Assembly: GCF_002896965.1 (NCBI RefSeq)
Contig: NZ_LYMM01000002.1
Coordinates: 62,001 to 126,000, forward strand
DNA length: 64,000 nt
Direction: 5' to 3'
Origin: Novosphingobium guangzhouense
Lineage (GTDB): Bacteria > Pseudomonadota > Alphaproteobacteria > Sphingomonadales > Sphingomonadaceae
The notes under the pieces are model-generated. The model was not told the DNA's origin. It worked only from the letters and a program-made list of their open reading frames with translations, and did no database searches. The translations under genes were made by a program, and so were the position numbers. This document shows, piece after piece, positions 54,876 to 63,593 of this stretch; positions within the stretch are counted from its first letter, which is position 1, and every line of letters starts with the position of its first letter.

Positions 54876-55229
54876 ATGCACAAGATCCTGCTGTTCATGA
54901 AGCGCAGGCCGGACATATCGGTCGAAGCCTTTCGCGACTATTACGAAACGCATCATGCGCCGCTTGCCGCGAAGTATTCGCGCGGGGTTACGCGCTACAT
55001 CCGCCGCTATATCGATGCGCAGCCGCACCCTGAAACGGGGGCGTTCACCGATGGCCCCGACGTCATCACCGAACTGTGGTTCGCGGACGAGAAGATCTTT
55101 CGCGCCACGCTGGCCTATATCACCACCAGCCTGATGCCCGACATCATCGTCGAGGATGAGAAGAACCTGTTCGACCGTGCATCCTTCCGCATCGCGACGG
55201 TGGTGGAGCAGGAGACGGACCTGGGGTGA
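54876..55229 (+). CDS. EthD-domain protein
   Basis: This 117-residue ferredoxin-like alpha+beta (dimeric barrel) protein has MHKILLFMKRRPDISVEAFR and YYETHHAPLAAKYSRGVTRY, the EthD signature with the ETHHAPL motif. EthD proteins accompany oxidative degradation of ethers, steroids and aromatics; some act as cyclases or decarboxylases. It converges with the NTF2-like gene. Substrate unknown. Confidence 0.82.
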   Translation: MHKILLFMKRRPDISVEAFRDYYETHHAPLAAKYSRGVTRYIRRYIDAQPHPETGAFTDGPDVITELWFADEKIFRATLAYITTSLMPDIIVEDEKNLFDRASFRIATVVEQETDLG

Positions 55230-55249
55230 GGGGGCTGGCGGCGCCCCCT
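55229..55249. terminator. Hairpin between convergent EthD and NTF2-like genes
   Basis: AGGGGGC (55229-55235) and GCCCCCT (55243-55249) form a 7-bp stem that begins at the last base of the EthD stop codon. A short GTT follows, so it is a moderate terminator candidate. Confidence 0.5.
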
Positions 55250-55274
55250 GTTCGGCGCGCGAGGATGCGGCTGC

Positions 55275-55829
55275 TTACCACCGCAACCCTTCCTCCTTGG
55301 GCTTCCACGTGATCGGCCGTTCGTAAGACGGGTCTTCCCGGCTCCACTGGTGCTTGAGGAAGCCCTTCACCGCGTCCGAGAAAACCCAGTTCGGATCGGC
55401 ATCCGCTGTCATCTCGATCGTGCAGCGGCGCACCAGGATGCGCCATTCGCCGTCGCGCTTCTCCAGCCGGTCTAGATAGCGGCCGAACGCGATCGAGGTG
55501 TGGCTGGAATCCTTCCAGAACAGCCCGCCCACCACATAGCTTTCGCAATTGGCCGTATCGCCGTCGATCTCGCACAGGTGGTTGGTGATGTTGTGGCTGG
55601 TCGCCTGAAAGCCCCAGCGATGACCGGCATTGGCGCGTTCGGGGTAGTCGGGCGCGAAAGTCACCACGGCGCCGTGTTCGTCCACGCCGTCCTCCCACCA
55701 GCACGAGGCGATCTGTTCCACGTCCTGCCGATCGCGCGCGCGGCATTCACGCACGATGCAGTCCAGGATGTCCTGCCGGTCCTTGAGGTAGGCGACGGTG
55801 GCGGCCAGATCGCTCATTGGGTCGCTCAT
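55275..55829 (-). CDS. NTF2-like (SnoaL/dioxygenase-beta type) protein
   Basis: This 184-residue cone-shaped NTF2-fold protein starts at ATG 55829, overlapping the SDR stop by 4 bp. The helical start LKDRQDILDCIVRECRARDR and DVEQIASCWWEDGVDEHG match the SnoaL-4 family, which includes lyases and dehydratases of ring compounds such as scytalone dehydratase and limonene-epoxide-hydrolase relatives. The nucleotides GCTCATTGG are duplicated at the start, giving the repeated MSDPMSD. It probably acts with the SDR next to it. Confidence 0.82.
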   Translation of the reverse strand: MSDPMSDLAATVAYLKDRQDILDCIVRECRARDRQDVEQIASCWWEDGVDEHGAVVTFAPDYPERANAGHRWGFQATSHNITNHLCEIDGDTANCESYVVGGLFWKDSSHTSIAFGRYLDRLEKRDGEWRILVRRCTIEMTADADPNWVFSDAVKGFLKHQWSREDPSYERPITWKPKEEGLRW

Positions 55830-56635
55830 TGGCCGCTGCCTTTCGTGTTGAGCAGCCCGATGATCCCGCCATCCACGCGGATATCGACGCCGCTGACATA
55901 GGACGCGGCGGGGGAGCACAGGAATTCCGCCACCGACGCGATTTCATCGCCCTGGCCCATGCGCCGTTGGGGCACCATGCCGATCATCGCCCGCAGCTGT
56001 TCGTTCGCTTCCGCCTCGGCATTGCCCATGGGAGTGGCGATGAAGCCCGGCGCGATCGAGGCGATGCGCAGGCCCCGTTGACCGAAGGCGGTCGCATCAC
56101 GCTCCACGATGCCGATGACCGCCCGCTTGGAGATCGCATAGGCCATGCCGGGGTGGTCCATGTAACCGGAGATACCATCGCGCTTGCCGGTCAGTACGAA
56201 ATCGCGGATCGATGCCAGCAGCGCCGGATCGCCCAGCATATAGGCCGATACCGATGATATCAGCACGGCGCAGCCGCCGGCCTCGAAGTGCGGCAGCAGG
56301 CCCGCCACCAGCCGTTCGGTTGCATCATAGTTGACCGCGAAGATGCGCGCGCCGTCGCTCATCGTGGGGGAAAGCCCGGCGGTGTGGATCAGGGCCGAAA
56401 TCGGCGCGCCGCCCAGCGTGGCGAGGATCTGTGCCGGAAAGTCTTCTGCGGCGATATCGGCGGCCAGGATGTCCACCTTGCCGGCAGCAGGGCGAAGCTC
56501 CTGGGCCAATGCTTCCAGCCGTTCGGCGTTCAGATCGCACAGGAGAAGCGGGCGTCCCTGCGCGGCAAAGCGCTGCGCGGCGGGGCGTCCCATGCCGCCT
56601 GCCGCTCCGGTGATGACGACGGTTCCGGTGGTCAT
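55826..56635 (-). CDS. Short-chain dehydrogenase/reductase
   Basis: This 269-residue SDR has the NAD(P) motif VVITGAAGGMGRPAAQRF, the strand LLCDLNAERLE indicating an NAD preference (acidic residue after beta-2), a serine in LISSVSAYM and the catalytic AYAISKRAV (YxxxK). It ends with GVDIRVDGGIIGLL. AAGGAGAG lies 4 bases before the ATG. Together with the NTF2-like protein it forms a two-gene catabolic operon; the substrate is unknown, though steroid or terpenoid alcohols are common for this group. Confidence 0.88.
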   Translation of the reverse strand: MTTGTVVITGAAGGMGRPAAQRFAAQGRPLLLCDLNAERLEALAQELRPAAGKVDILAADIAAEDFPAQILATLGGAPISALIHTAGLSPTMSDGARIFAVNYDATERLVAGLLPHFEAGGCAVLISSVSAYMLGDPALLASIRDFVLTGKRDGISGYMDHPGMAYAISKRAVIGIVERDATAFGQRGLRIASIAPGFIATPMGNAEAEANEQLRAMIGMVPQRRMGQGDEIASVAEFLCSPAASYVSGVDIRVDGGIIGLLNTKGSGQ

Positions 56636-56724
56636 GCTCTCTCCTTGGAAGGCTTCTGTTTGCGCAGGTGCTAGCTTGGCGGAAGGCGGAGTGACAGCAT
56701 TCCTGTCTCGTCATCGCCCCGGCG

Positions 56725-57633
56725 TCAGATCAGGTCGAAGCGGGTCGTCCCCACCTTGATGCCGGGCACAGCCGACCGCCCGCGCCGGAGGGAGGAAGTG
56801 CCCGAAAGCGGCCTTCCCGTCCTCAGGCATTCCCCCGCGTCGGCGGGGACAAGGGTAATGTAGATATCGCATCCGTCCACGCCGCCAAAGCGTACTTGCG
56901 TGGTCGCGCCGGGCGGGGTGGTGACGGGAGGCAATTCCTTGCCCGCTGGCGTAACGCGCCGGATGATGCCGGGCGAATATACGCCGGGTATCCAGACCGT
57001 ATCCTCGCTGTCTATCGCCAGCCCGTCGCAGTCGTTGCGGTCAAGCAGCACGCGGCGGTTGGTAAGTTGCAGATCCGGCGTCACATCCCATGCCAGTGCC
57101 TGCCCGAACGTCTCCGAGCAATAGAACTGCGCCAGTCCGGGATTACAGGCGATGCCATTGGTGAAGCACAGTCCATCGGCAAGCAGGTGCGTCTGTCCGT
57201 CACGCGTCAGTCGCCACAGCTGGGTCGGGCGCGCAGGACGGGCGGCGATGACGCTTTCGATGTCCAGCGTGCCGAAGAACATGCCGCCTTCGCCGTCGGG
57301 CCACATCTCGTTGATGCCGTTGACGGGGGAGCCGCCCAGCGTGTCGATCAGCCAGCCGCCGCGGCCGGATTCGGGATCGTTCCAGCGTATGCCGCCCTGA
57401 CCGCTGGAGAGGACGGCGCCGTCCGCATTGACGAGGATGCCGCCGGTCCACATCCGATCCGGGTCCAGCACGGCGACCTTGGTGCCTTGCGGGGTCACGC
57501 CATGGATGCCGCCGGCAACCACGTCGCTGTACCAGATCACGTTGCGCTGGTGATCGACCGCCAGTCCTTCAAGATAAGTGCCTTGCGCCAGCGTGGCGTA
57601 TTCTCCCGGCAAAAGCTGGGCCATCGGCAGCAT
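56725..57633 (-). CDS. SMP-30/gluconolactonase-family protein
   Basis: This 302-residue six-bladed beta-propeller has the family pattern YLEGLAVDHQRNVIWYSDVV, WTGGILVNADGAVL, GGMFFGTLDI, DGLCFTNGIACNP and CDGLAIDSEDTVW, which include the divalent-metal residues Glu18-type, Asn and Asp. It would hydrolyse a lactone. The C-terminal residues ITLVPADAGECLRTG match the end of the family. It may hydrolyse a lactone formed in the neighbouring catabolic route, but that is conjecture. Confidence 0.87.
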   Translation of the reverse strand: MLPMAQLLPGEYATLAQGTYLEGLAVDHQRNVIWYSDVVAGGIHGVTPQGTKVAVLDPDRMWTGGILVNADGAVLSSGQGGIRWNDPESGRGGWLIDTLGGSPVNGINEMWPDGEGGMFFGTLDIESVIAARPARPTQLWRLTRDGQTHLLADGLCFTNGIACNPGLAQFYCSETFGQALAWDVTPDLQLTNRRVLLDRNDCDGLAIDSEDTVWIPGVYSPGIIRRVTPAGKELPPVTTPPGATTQVRFGGVDGCDIYITLVPADAGECLRTGRPLSGTSSLRRGRSAVPGIKVGTTRFDLI

Positions 57634-57845
57634 CCCCTCTCATCGCGCATCTGACGTGCGCCGGGTGATGGTACCAGCGGGGCGCCGTGCGACGAGGCGT
57701 AAAGGCAACGCCGGGGCGGTATCGTCATGGCTTGACCCCGCGGGTTGCCGGAACATGAGATACACAATCGCTCATAACCTCTTGCATCCGGTTCGTTCCC
57801 GGCGTTCAATCCGGGGTAACGAGAAGAGGCTGGGGAGATACCGGA

Positions 57846-58562
57846 ATGCAGATGACGGGCGAGCAGCGCATCGCCGCACCCCGGCCGCAAGTCTGGGAGG
57901 CGCTGAACGATCCGCAGGTGCTGGCCCAGTGCATTCCCGGTTGCCAGAGCCTTGAGCGGGACGGCGACAGCGGCTTCCTTGCCGTTGCCGAAGTGAAGAT
58001 CGGCCCGATCGGCGCGCGGTTCAAAGGCAATGTCACACTGTCGGACCTCGATGCGCCCAATGGCTACACGATTACCGGATCGGGCAGCGGGGGCATCGCG
58101 GGGTCGGCGAAGGGCGGCGCGAAGGTGCGCCTGTCCGACGTCGAAGGCGGCACTCTGGTTTCGTATGACGTCGATGCCGAAGTCGGCGGGCGCATGGCGC
58201 AACTGGGCGGGCCGATCATCGATGCGACGGCGAAGAACCTTGCGGGCAAGTTCTTCGAACGGTTCGGGCAGGTCGTCGGGGGACAGGGCAAGGTTGCGGC
58301 GGCGTCAAATGCTGCCGCGCCGCCGGAGGTCGCAGGGGGAGCGATCCCGGCGGTTGCGCGCATGGCCCCGCCTCTGCCTGCGCCGGGCGCGCTGTGGGGC
58401 TGGGTGGCCGCCGTCGTGCTGGCGCTGGTGACGGGGTACATGCTGGCGGCGACGGGCACGGCGACGATGGTGGTCGTGGCGGTCCTGCTGGTGGTGACGG
58501 CCGCCGCCGCTTATGAGGCAGGGCGCCGGGGCTTCGGGCATGGGAAAGGACGCGGCGCATGA
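57846..58562 (+). CDS. CoxG-type SRPBCC protein with membrane tail
   Basis: This 238-residue protein has an SRPBCC/CoxG domain (residues 1-145; GEQRIAAPRPQVWEALNDPQ and IPGCQSLERDGDSGF) and, after an Ala/Pro linker, a C-terminal pair of hydrophobic segments (LWGWVAAVVLALVTGYML and TMVVVAVLLVVTAAAAYEA). CoxG anchors CO dehydrogenase to the membrane in Oligotropha. Here it is translationally coupled (4-bp overlap) to a Mo-hydroxylase operon and probably tethers that enzyme. Confidence 0.85.
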   Translation: MQMTGEQRIAAPRPQVWEALNDPQVLAQCIPGCQSLERDGDSGFLAVAEVKIGPIGARFKGNVTLSDLDAPNGYTITGSGSGGIAGSAKGGAKVRLSDVEGGTLVSYDVDAEVGGRMAQLGGPIIDATAKNLAGKFFERFGQVVGGQGKVAAASNAAAPPEVAGGAIPAVARMAPPLPAPGALWGWVAAVVLALVTGYMLAATGTATMVVVAVLLVVTAAAAYEAGRRGFGHGKGRGA

Positions 58563-59428
58563 AGCCCGCGCCGTTCGATTACGTCCGCCCCTCCAGCGTC
58601 GAGGAAGCTTGCCGCGTGCTGGCTGAGGCGGGCGGCGGCGCCACGGTCATCGCGGGCGGGCAGACGCTGATGCCACTGCTGGCCCTGCGGATGAGCCAGC
58701 CCTTTATCCTTGTGGACATCAACCACATTGCCGCGCTCAAGGGCGTGACGCGCGTGGCGGGGGGCACGCGGGTCGGCCCGGCTACGCGGCAGGCCGATGC
58801 CCTGCGTGATGAAACGCTGGCGCGCCATCTCCCTGCCTTCGTGACGGCGCTGGGCCATGTCGGGCATTACCAGACGCGCAATCGCGGCACCGTGGGCGGT
58901 TCCGTCGCGCTGGGCGAACCGGCGGCGGAAATGCCCGCGACGGCAGTGGCGCTCGGAGCGCGGATCGAGATTGCGTCGGTGCGCGGCACCCGCACCGTCC
59001 CGGCCGACGAATTCTACCTTGGCCCCTACATGACCGTGCTGGAGCCGGACGAACTGGTGACCGGCGTGGTCTATCCCGACTGGCCGGACGGGCATCTGGT
59101 GCTGTTTCGCGAAGTGGCGCAGCGGCCGGGGGACTTCGCGCTTGTCGGCCTTGTCGGAGCGCTGGCGCTGGAGAGTGGGCTGATCGCGCGCGCCGGGGTC
59201 GGCTGGTTCGGGATGGGGCCAACGCCGATCCGGGCGCGACAGGCCGAAGATGCACTTGTCGGCTCGGCGCTCGATCGTATCGACCCGCAGGCCATGGCGC
59301 GCCTTGCCCTTGCCGATACCGCGCCGTTCGATGACCACCATGTCAGCGCCGAATACCGCCGCACCGTGGGCGCGCGCATCTTCGCGCGGGCGCTTGCCGA
59401 AACGCTGGGCATCAGGAGCGCCGCATGA
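58559..59428 (+). CDS. CO-dehydrogenase-like FAD subunit (medium chain)
   Basis: This 289-residue subunit binds FAD. VIAGGQTLMPLLALRMSQP is the first FAD loop, and RNRGTVGGSVALGEPAAEMP the second, as in CoxM. It takes electrons from the 2Fe-2S subunit and passes them to quinone or another acceptor. It overlaps both neighbours by 4 bp. Confidence 0.92.
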   Translation: MKPAPFDYVRPSSVEEACRVLAEAGGGATVIAGGQTLMPLLALRMSQPFILVDINHIAALKGVTRVAGGTRVGPATRQADALRDETLARHLPAFVTALGHVGHYQTRNRGTVGGSVALGEPAAEMPATAVALGARIEIASVRGTRTVPADEFYLGPYMTVLEPDELVTGVVYPDWPDGHLVLFREVAQRPGDFALVGLVGALALESGLIARAGVGWFGMGPTPIRARQAEDALVGSALDRIDPQAMARLALADTAPFDDHHVSAEYRRTVGARIFARALAETLGIRSAA

Positions 59429-59913
59429 GCGAGCATGTCATCGATCTGACCGTCAACGGCCACCGCCATTCCGCGCGGGTCGAAGCGCGCACCGGGCTGG
59501 GCGAATTCCTGCGCGATACCCTCGGCTATACCGGCACGCATCTGGCCTGCGAGCATGGGGTCTGCGGCGCCTGCACCGTCATGGTGGACGGGGTGGCCAT
59601 GCGATCGTGCCTGATGCTGGCAGTGCAGGCGGACGGGGCCCAGGTGACCACCGTGGAGGGGCTCGCCGCGCCGGACGGCACGCTGCATCCTGTTCAGCAG
59701 GCGCTGAAGGACAACTTCGGGCTGCAATGCGGCTTCTGCACGCCGGGGGTCGCGATGACGCTTGCCGCCGTCACGCGCGACCACGCGGGAGAAGGGCTTG
59801 AGCACGCGCTGACCAGCGCGATGTCCGGGCACTTGTGCCGTTGCACCGGCTATCAGGGCATCCGCCGCGCAATCCGCCAGCTTGCAGGTGACGGGATGAG
59901 GGAGGGGGCATGA
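59425..59913 (+). CDS. CO-dehydrogenase-like 2Fe-2S subunit (small chain)
   Basis: This 162-residue protein carries two 2Fe-2S clusters: CEHGVCGACTVMVDG in the plant-ferredoxin-like domain, and QCGFCTPGVAMTL with GHLCRCTGYQGI in the helical domain. No Tat signal is present, so unlike paoA this complex stays in the cytoplasm. It overlaps the FAD and molybdenum subunit genes by 4 bp. Confidence 0.93.
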   Translation: MSEHVIDLTVNGHRHSARVEARTGLGEFLRDTLGYTGTHLACEHGVCGACTVMVDGVAMRSCLMLAVQADGAQVTTVEGLAAPDGTLHPVQQALKDNFGLQCGFCTPGVAMTLAAVTRDHAGEGLEHALTSAMSGHLCRCTGYQGIRRAIRQLAGDGMREGA

Positions 59914-62627
59914 ACGCCGGGGCAAGGGGTATCGGCGCGGCGCGCTATGTCGGCACGCGTCAGCCGCGCAAGGAGGACGGGCGGCTGCTTACCGGGCGGG
60001 GGCAGTTCACGGACGATGTGCGGGTGCCGGGAATGCTGCACGTCGCCTATGTACGCTCCGCCGTGGCGCGGGGGCGGATCGTTGCGATCGACCTTGAAAC
60101 GGCGCGCACGATGCCCGGCGTCCATGCGATCTACACGCAGGCCGATCTCGCGGCGGTGCCGGTGCGGTTCCAGACTTTCTTTTTCACCCCCATGGAGGCC
60201 CCGGTGACGCTGCTTGCGGACGGGCGCGTCGCCTGTGTGGGCGATCCGGTCGCTATGGTGATCGCGGAAAGCCGGGCACAGGCGGAGGACGCCGCATCGC
60301 TGGTCGAAGTGACGATCGAGGAGGAAGCACCGGTCGTCACCATTGCGGATGCGAAGACCGGCCCGCTCGTCCACCCCGATCGCGACGATAACGTGGCGGC
60401 CGAGATGGGAGACGAGGACACGCGTGATGCGATCCAGCCGCTGCTTGATGCTTCCGCGCATGTCGTCAGCACCCGCGTGCGCCACCAGCGCATCGCCCAG
60501 TCGCCGATGGAGGCGCGGGCCTGCGCCGTGTCGCCGGACGGCGCGAACGAGATGACGGTCTGGCTCGGCTGCCAGAGCCCGCACCTTGCCGCGCGCTACA
60601 TTGCGCAAGTGCTGGAGCTGCCCGCAGAGGCGATCCGTGTCATCGCCAGGGACGTGGGCGGCGGCTTCGGGCTGAAGAACATCCCCTGGAAAGAGGAGAT
60701 GGCGGTGATCGCGGCGGCAAAGCTGCTGCGCCGCCCGCTGAAGTGGATCGAGGACCGATTCGAGGCGCTGACCGCCTCCAGCCACGCGCGCGAACAGGAC
60801 GTGACGCTGAGCGTGGGGTTCGATGCCGATGCGCGGCTAACCGCGGCGTGGTGCGATTATGCCTGCAACAACGGCGCCTGGCCCATGGGCGAGGATGCGA
60901 ACATCGCGGTGCACATGTTCATGTGGCCCTGCTACAAGCTGCCGGCCTACGGCTTCGTCACGCGTGGGTGGTATACCAATACCATGGGCCTTGGCGCTTA
61001 TCGCGGGCCGTGGGCGATGGAATCGCTGGTACGCGAGACGCTGCTGGACAAGGCCGCGCGGCGGATCGGCATCGATCCGGTGGAACTGCGCCGCCGCAAC
61101 CTCGTCTATCTGACCGACCAGCCGCATACCTCGACGCTGGGCATCCCGGTGGAGGACATCACGCCGGGCGAATGCCTTGATAAGCTGGTCGCCCATGTCG
61201 ATTTCCCCGCGTTCCGGCGCGAGCAGGCGCAGGCGCGCAAGGAGGGGCGCTATCTTGGCATCGGCGTGGCGACTTATGTGGAGCCGACCGGCGCTGCGGG
61301 ATCGATGGCGCCGATGACCGGCGAGACGGTGCATCTGCGGATCGAACCGACCGGCAAGGTCGTCGCCATGCTTTCTACCCATTCGCAAGGCCACGGCACC
61401 GCGACGACGATGGCGCAGGTCATCGCAGAGCAGCTTGGCGTGCCTTACGAGGACGTCGCCGTGTACGAGGGGGACAGCGCGATCGGGGCGTTCTCTCCCG
61501 GCGCGGCGGGCAGCCGGCAGGGCGTCATCGCGGGTGGGGCAACATGGAAGGCTGCGCAGTTGCTGGCCGAGAAGGTGAAGATCGTCGCCGCGCACTTGTC
61601 CAATGCCAGCGTGGAGACGGTGACGATCGAGGGCGGCATGGTCCACATCGACGGAGCACCCGAAATGTCGCGCCCCCTGCGTGAGATCGCGGAGATCGCC
61701 TATGGGGAGCCCGGCCGCCTGCCCGAAGGCGCGTCCACAGGGCTGGAGGCGCAGTTCCGTTACCAGCCGCCGCCGATGACGATGACCAGCGCCGCGCATT
61801 GCTGCATGGTGGAGGTCGACGCGGAAACCGGCTTCGTGAAGATCCTGCGCTGGATCAGTTCGGAGGACTGCGGCACCGTCATCAACCCCGGCGTGGTGGA
61901 AGGGCAGATTGCGGGCGGGCTGGCACAGGCGATCGGGCAGGTGCTGCTGGAAGACATGCCTTATGATGCGCGCGGCAACCCGCTGGCGGCCACGTTCAAG
62001 GACTATATGCTGCCCACGATCTTCGACGTGCCGGATTTCGAGTATCTCCACGCTAGCACGCCCTCGCAGACGATCGGCGGAATGCGCGGGGTGGGAGAGG
62101 GCGGCTGCATCATCGGCCCGCCGACGCTGGTGAACGCCATCGCCGATGCGCTTAGTCCGTTCGGGGAGATCGACGAACTGGTGCTGCCGCTGACGCCCGC
62201 GCGCATACTTGACGTGATTGAGCAGCGCGATGTTTCCGGCCGACACGCCGGTCCAAAGGCGGCTCCTGTGGTCGAGGACGCGGCGCCGATCGACGTTGTA
62301 CCCGAAGCTCCGGTTTCCAGCATCGACGGCGGTATCGAAGGCGACTGGGCCATGGTGCTCAAGACGCCGATGGGGCCGCAGGAGATGGTGGCGCACTTCG
62401 ATTGCGATGGCGATGCGGTGTCCGGCTATCTCGAAGCGCCGGAGGGGCGGCAGGACTACGCGGGCGGCGTGCTGAGCGGCAATCAGCTGAAGTTCGAGAT
62501 GAAAGTCGAAAAGCCGATGAAGATCACCCTGAAATACGATCTGGTCTTCGCCGGGGATACCGTGTCGGGCAAGTGCAAGATGGGTATGTTCGGCTCTGCG
62601 AAAGTGACGGGTGCCAGGGTGAAATGA
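59910..62627 (+). CDS. CO-dehydrogenase-like molybdenum hydroxylase large subunit with extra C-terminal beta domain
   Basis: This 905-residue protein is about 120 residues longer than usual. RDVGGGFGLKNIPWKEE and MRGVGEGGCIIGPPTLVNA (catalytic Glu730) are the molybdenum motifs. The loop LGAYRGPWAMES has Gly366 where true CO dehydrogenase has the CuMo cysteine (AYRCSFR), so it is not a CO oxidiser but a form II hydroxylase of unknown substrate. After about residue 775 a Pro/Ala linker leads to a beta-rich domain (GDWAMVLKTPMGPQEMVAHF, VSGKCKMGMFGSAKVTGARV) not part of the enzyme core. Confidence 0.88.
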   Translation: MNAGARGIGAARYVGTRQPRKEDGRLLTGRGQFTDDVRVPGMLHVAYVRSAVARGRIVAIDLETARTMPGVHAIYTQADLAAVPVRFQTFFFTPMEAPVTLLADGRVACVGDPVAMVIAESRAQAEDAASLVEVTIEEEAPVVTIADAKTGPLVHPDRDDNVAAEMGDEDTRDAIQPLLDASAHVVSTRVRHQRIAQSPMEARACAVSPDGANEMTVWLGCQSPHLAARYIAQVLELPAEAIRVIARDVGGGFGLKNIPWKEEMAVIAAAKLLRRPLKWIEDRFEALTASSHAREQDVTLSVGFDADARLTAAWCDYACNNGAWPMGEDANIAVHMFMWPCYKLPAYGFVTRGWYTNTMGLGAYRGPWAMESLVRETLLDKAARRIGIDPVELRRRNLVYLTDQPHTSTLGIPVEDITPGECLDKLVAHVDFPAFRREQAQARKEGRYLGIGVATYVEPTGAAGSMAPMTGETVHLRIEPTGKVVAMLSTHSQGHGTATTMAQVIAEQLGVPYEDVAVYEGDSAIGAFSPGAAGSRQGVIAGGATWKAAQLLAEKVKIVAAHLSNASVETVTIEGGMVHIDGAPEMSRPLREIAEIAYGEPGRLPEGASTGLEAQFRYQPPPMTMTSAAHCCMVEVDAETGFVKILRWISSEDCGTVINPGVVEGQIAGGLAQAIGQVLLEDMPYDARGNPLAATFKDYMLPTIFDVPDFEYLHASTPSQTIGGMRGVGEGGCIIGPPTLVNAIADALSPFGEIDELVLPLTPARILDVIEQRDVSGRHAGPKAAPVVEDAAPIDVVPEAPVSSIDGGIEGDWAMVLKTPMGPQEMVAHFDCDGDAVSGYLEAPEGRQDYAGGVLSGNQLKFEMKVEKPMKITLKYDLVFAGDTVSGKCKMGMFGSAKVTGARVK

Positions 62628-62642
62628 ACGTGGGCAGGGCCT

Positions 62643-63512
62643 CTACTTCACCTTGTAGCGCGCGTAGACCGGCGGGGCAGCTCCCGTTCCGTCGCGGGAG
62701 GAGGGCGGGAACCGGCCCGCGATATCGGTGATCCCGTATTCGCGCCCCAGTTCCGCGCCGATCACGGTGCGTCCGTTGTGCCGCATCATCTCCGGGTCGT
62801 TCCACAGCGCCCAGGCGAGATGGCCGGTATAACCCGCCGATTCCAGTGTGCCTTCCAGATGGGCGAAGCGTTCGGGCATCTGTTCCATCATCTGCATCAG
62901 CCGTTCCGTGGTGAGCGAGCCCATCCAGACCGACACCGCCGCCACGTTCGCGCCCGCATCCGCAAAGTCCACGCCCATGTCGAAGGCCATCTTGTCCAGC
63001 CCGGCCTTGTGTGCGCCATACGCGGGGCCGAAGCAGTAGTGCATCGACCCCGGAGAGGATGTGAACAGCACCAGCCCCTTGTCCTGCCGAACCATGTGCT
63101 GCGCGGCGTGCCAGCTGGTGACGAAGCCGCTGCGCACTCCGATGTTGATCATGTTGCCGATCTCCACCGGCTTTTCCCAGAACTGGCCGGGGGCGGAAAG
63201 ACTGTCGAGCACCGCGCAGGCATTGTTGACGAGGATATCGATCCGGCCCTGCTCTGCCATCACCTGTTCGATCAGGGCGGCGACTTGCGCGTCATCGCCG
63301 CTGTCGCAGGCGACGGCGATTCCCTTGCCGCCCGCCTCGGTCACTTCACGCGCGGTGGCGTGGATGGTGCCGGGTATCGAGGCGTCGCCTTCTTTCTGCG
63401 AGCGGCCGGTGACGTAGACCGTGCAGCCGTGCGATCCCAGCGCGGCGGCAATGCCGCGCCCGGCTCCGCGGCTGGCGCCGGTCACGATCGCTACGGGTTT
63501 ACGGTCGGCCAT
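62643..63512 (-). CDS. Short-chain dehydrogenase/reductase
   Basis: This 289-residue SDR has AIVTGASRGAGRGIAAALGS (cofactor loop), VNNACAVLDS (in place of NNAG), the serine in LFTSSPGSMHY and the catalytic YGAHKAG (YxxxK). The C-terminal half is longer than classical SDRs, ending with EYGITDIAGRFPPSSRDG, a feature of the DHRS1-like group. GGGAGAGA precedes the ATG. It converges with the molybdenum hydroxylase operon; the substrate is unknown. Confidence 0.87.
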   Translation of the reverse strand: MADRKPVAIVTGASRGAGRGIAAALGSHGCTVYVTGRSQKEGDASIPGTIHATAREVTEAGGKGIAVACDSGDDAQVAALIEQVMAEQGRIDILVNNACAVLDSLSAPGQFWEKPVEIGNMINIGVRSGFVTSWHAAQHMVRQDKGLVLFTSSPGSMHYCFGPAYGAHKAGLDKMAFDMGVDFADAGANVAAVSVWMGSLTTERLMQMMEQMPERFAHLEGTLESAGYTGHLAWALWNDPEMMRHNGRTVIGAELGREYGITDIAGRFPPSSRDGTGAAPPVYARYKVK

Positions 63513-63593
63513 TGGTTCTCTCTCCCTGCGTGGGCACCCTGATGAGGCTCCCGCAGGCGGTCAACGCGGCCGCGCGCATCACCGTCCAGGCGA

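Noticed and set aside
56780..56850. A repeat-like insertion (CCCCCGCGTCGGCGGGG) in the C-terminus of the SMP-30 gene
   Set aside because: The encoded residues (ITLVPADAGECLRTG) fit the normal end of the family, so the GC-rich palindrome is probably only codon use.
59910..62627. Naming the Mo-hydroxylase set as CO dehydrogenase (coxMSL)
   Set aside because: The large-subunit loop lacks the cysteine that binds copper in the CO dehydrogenase active site.
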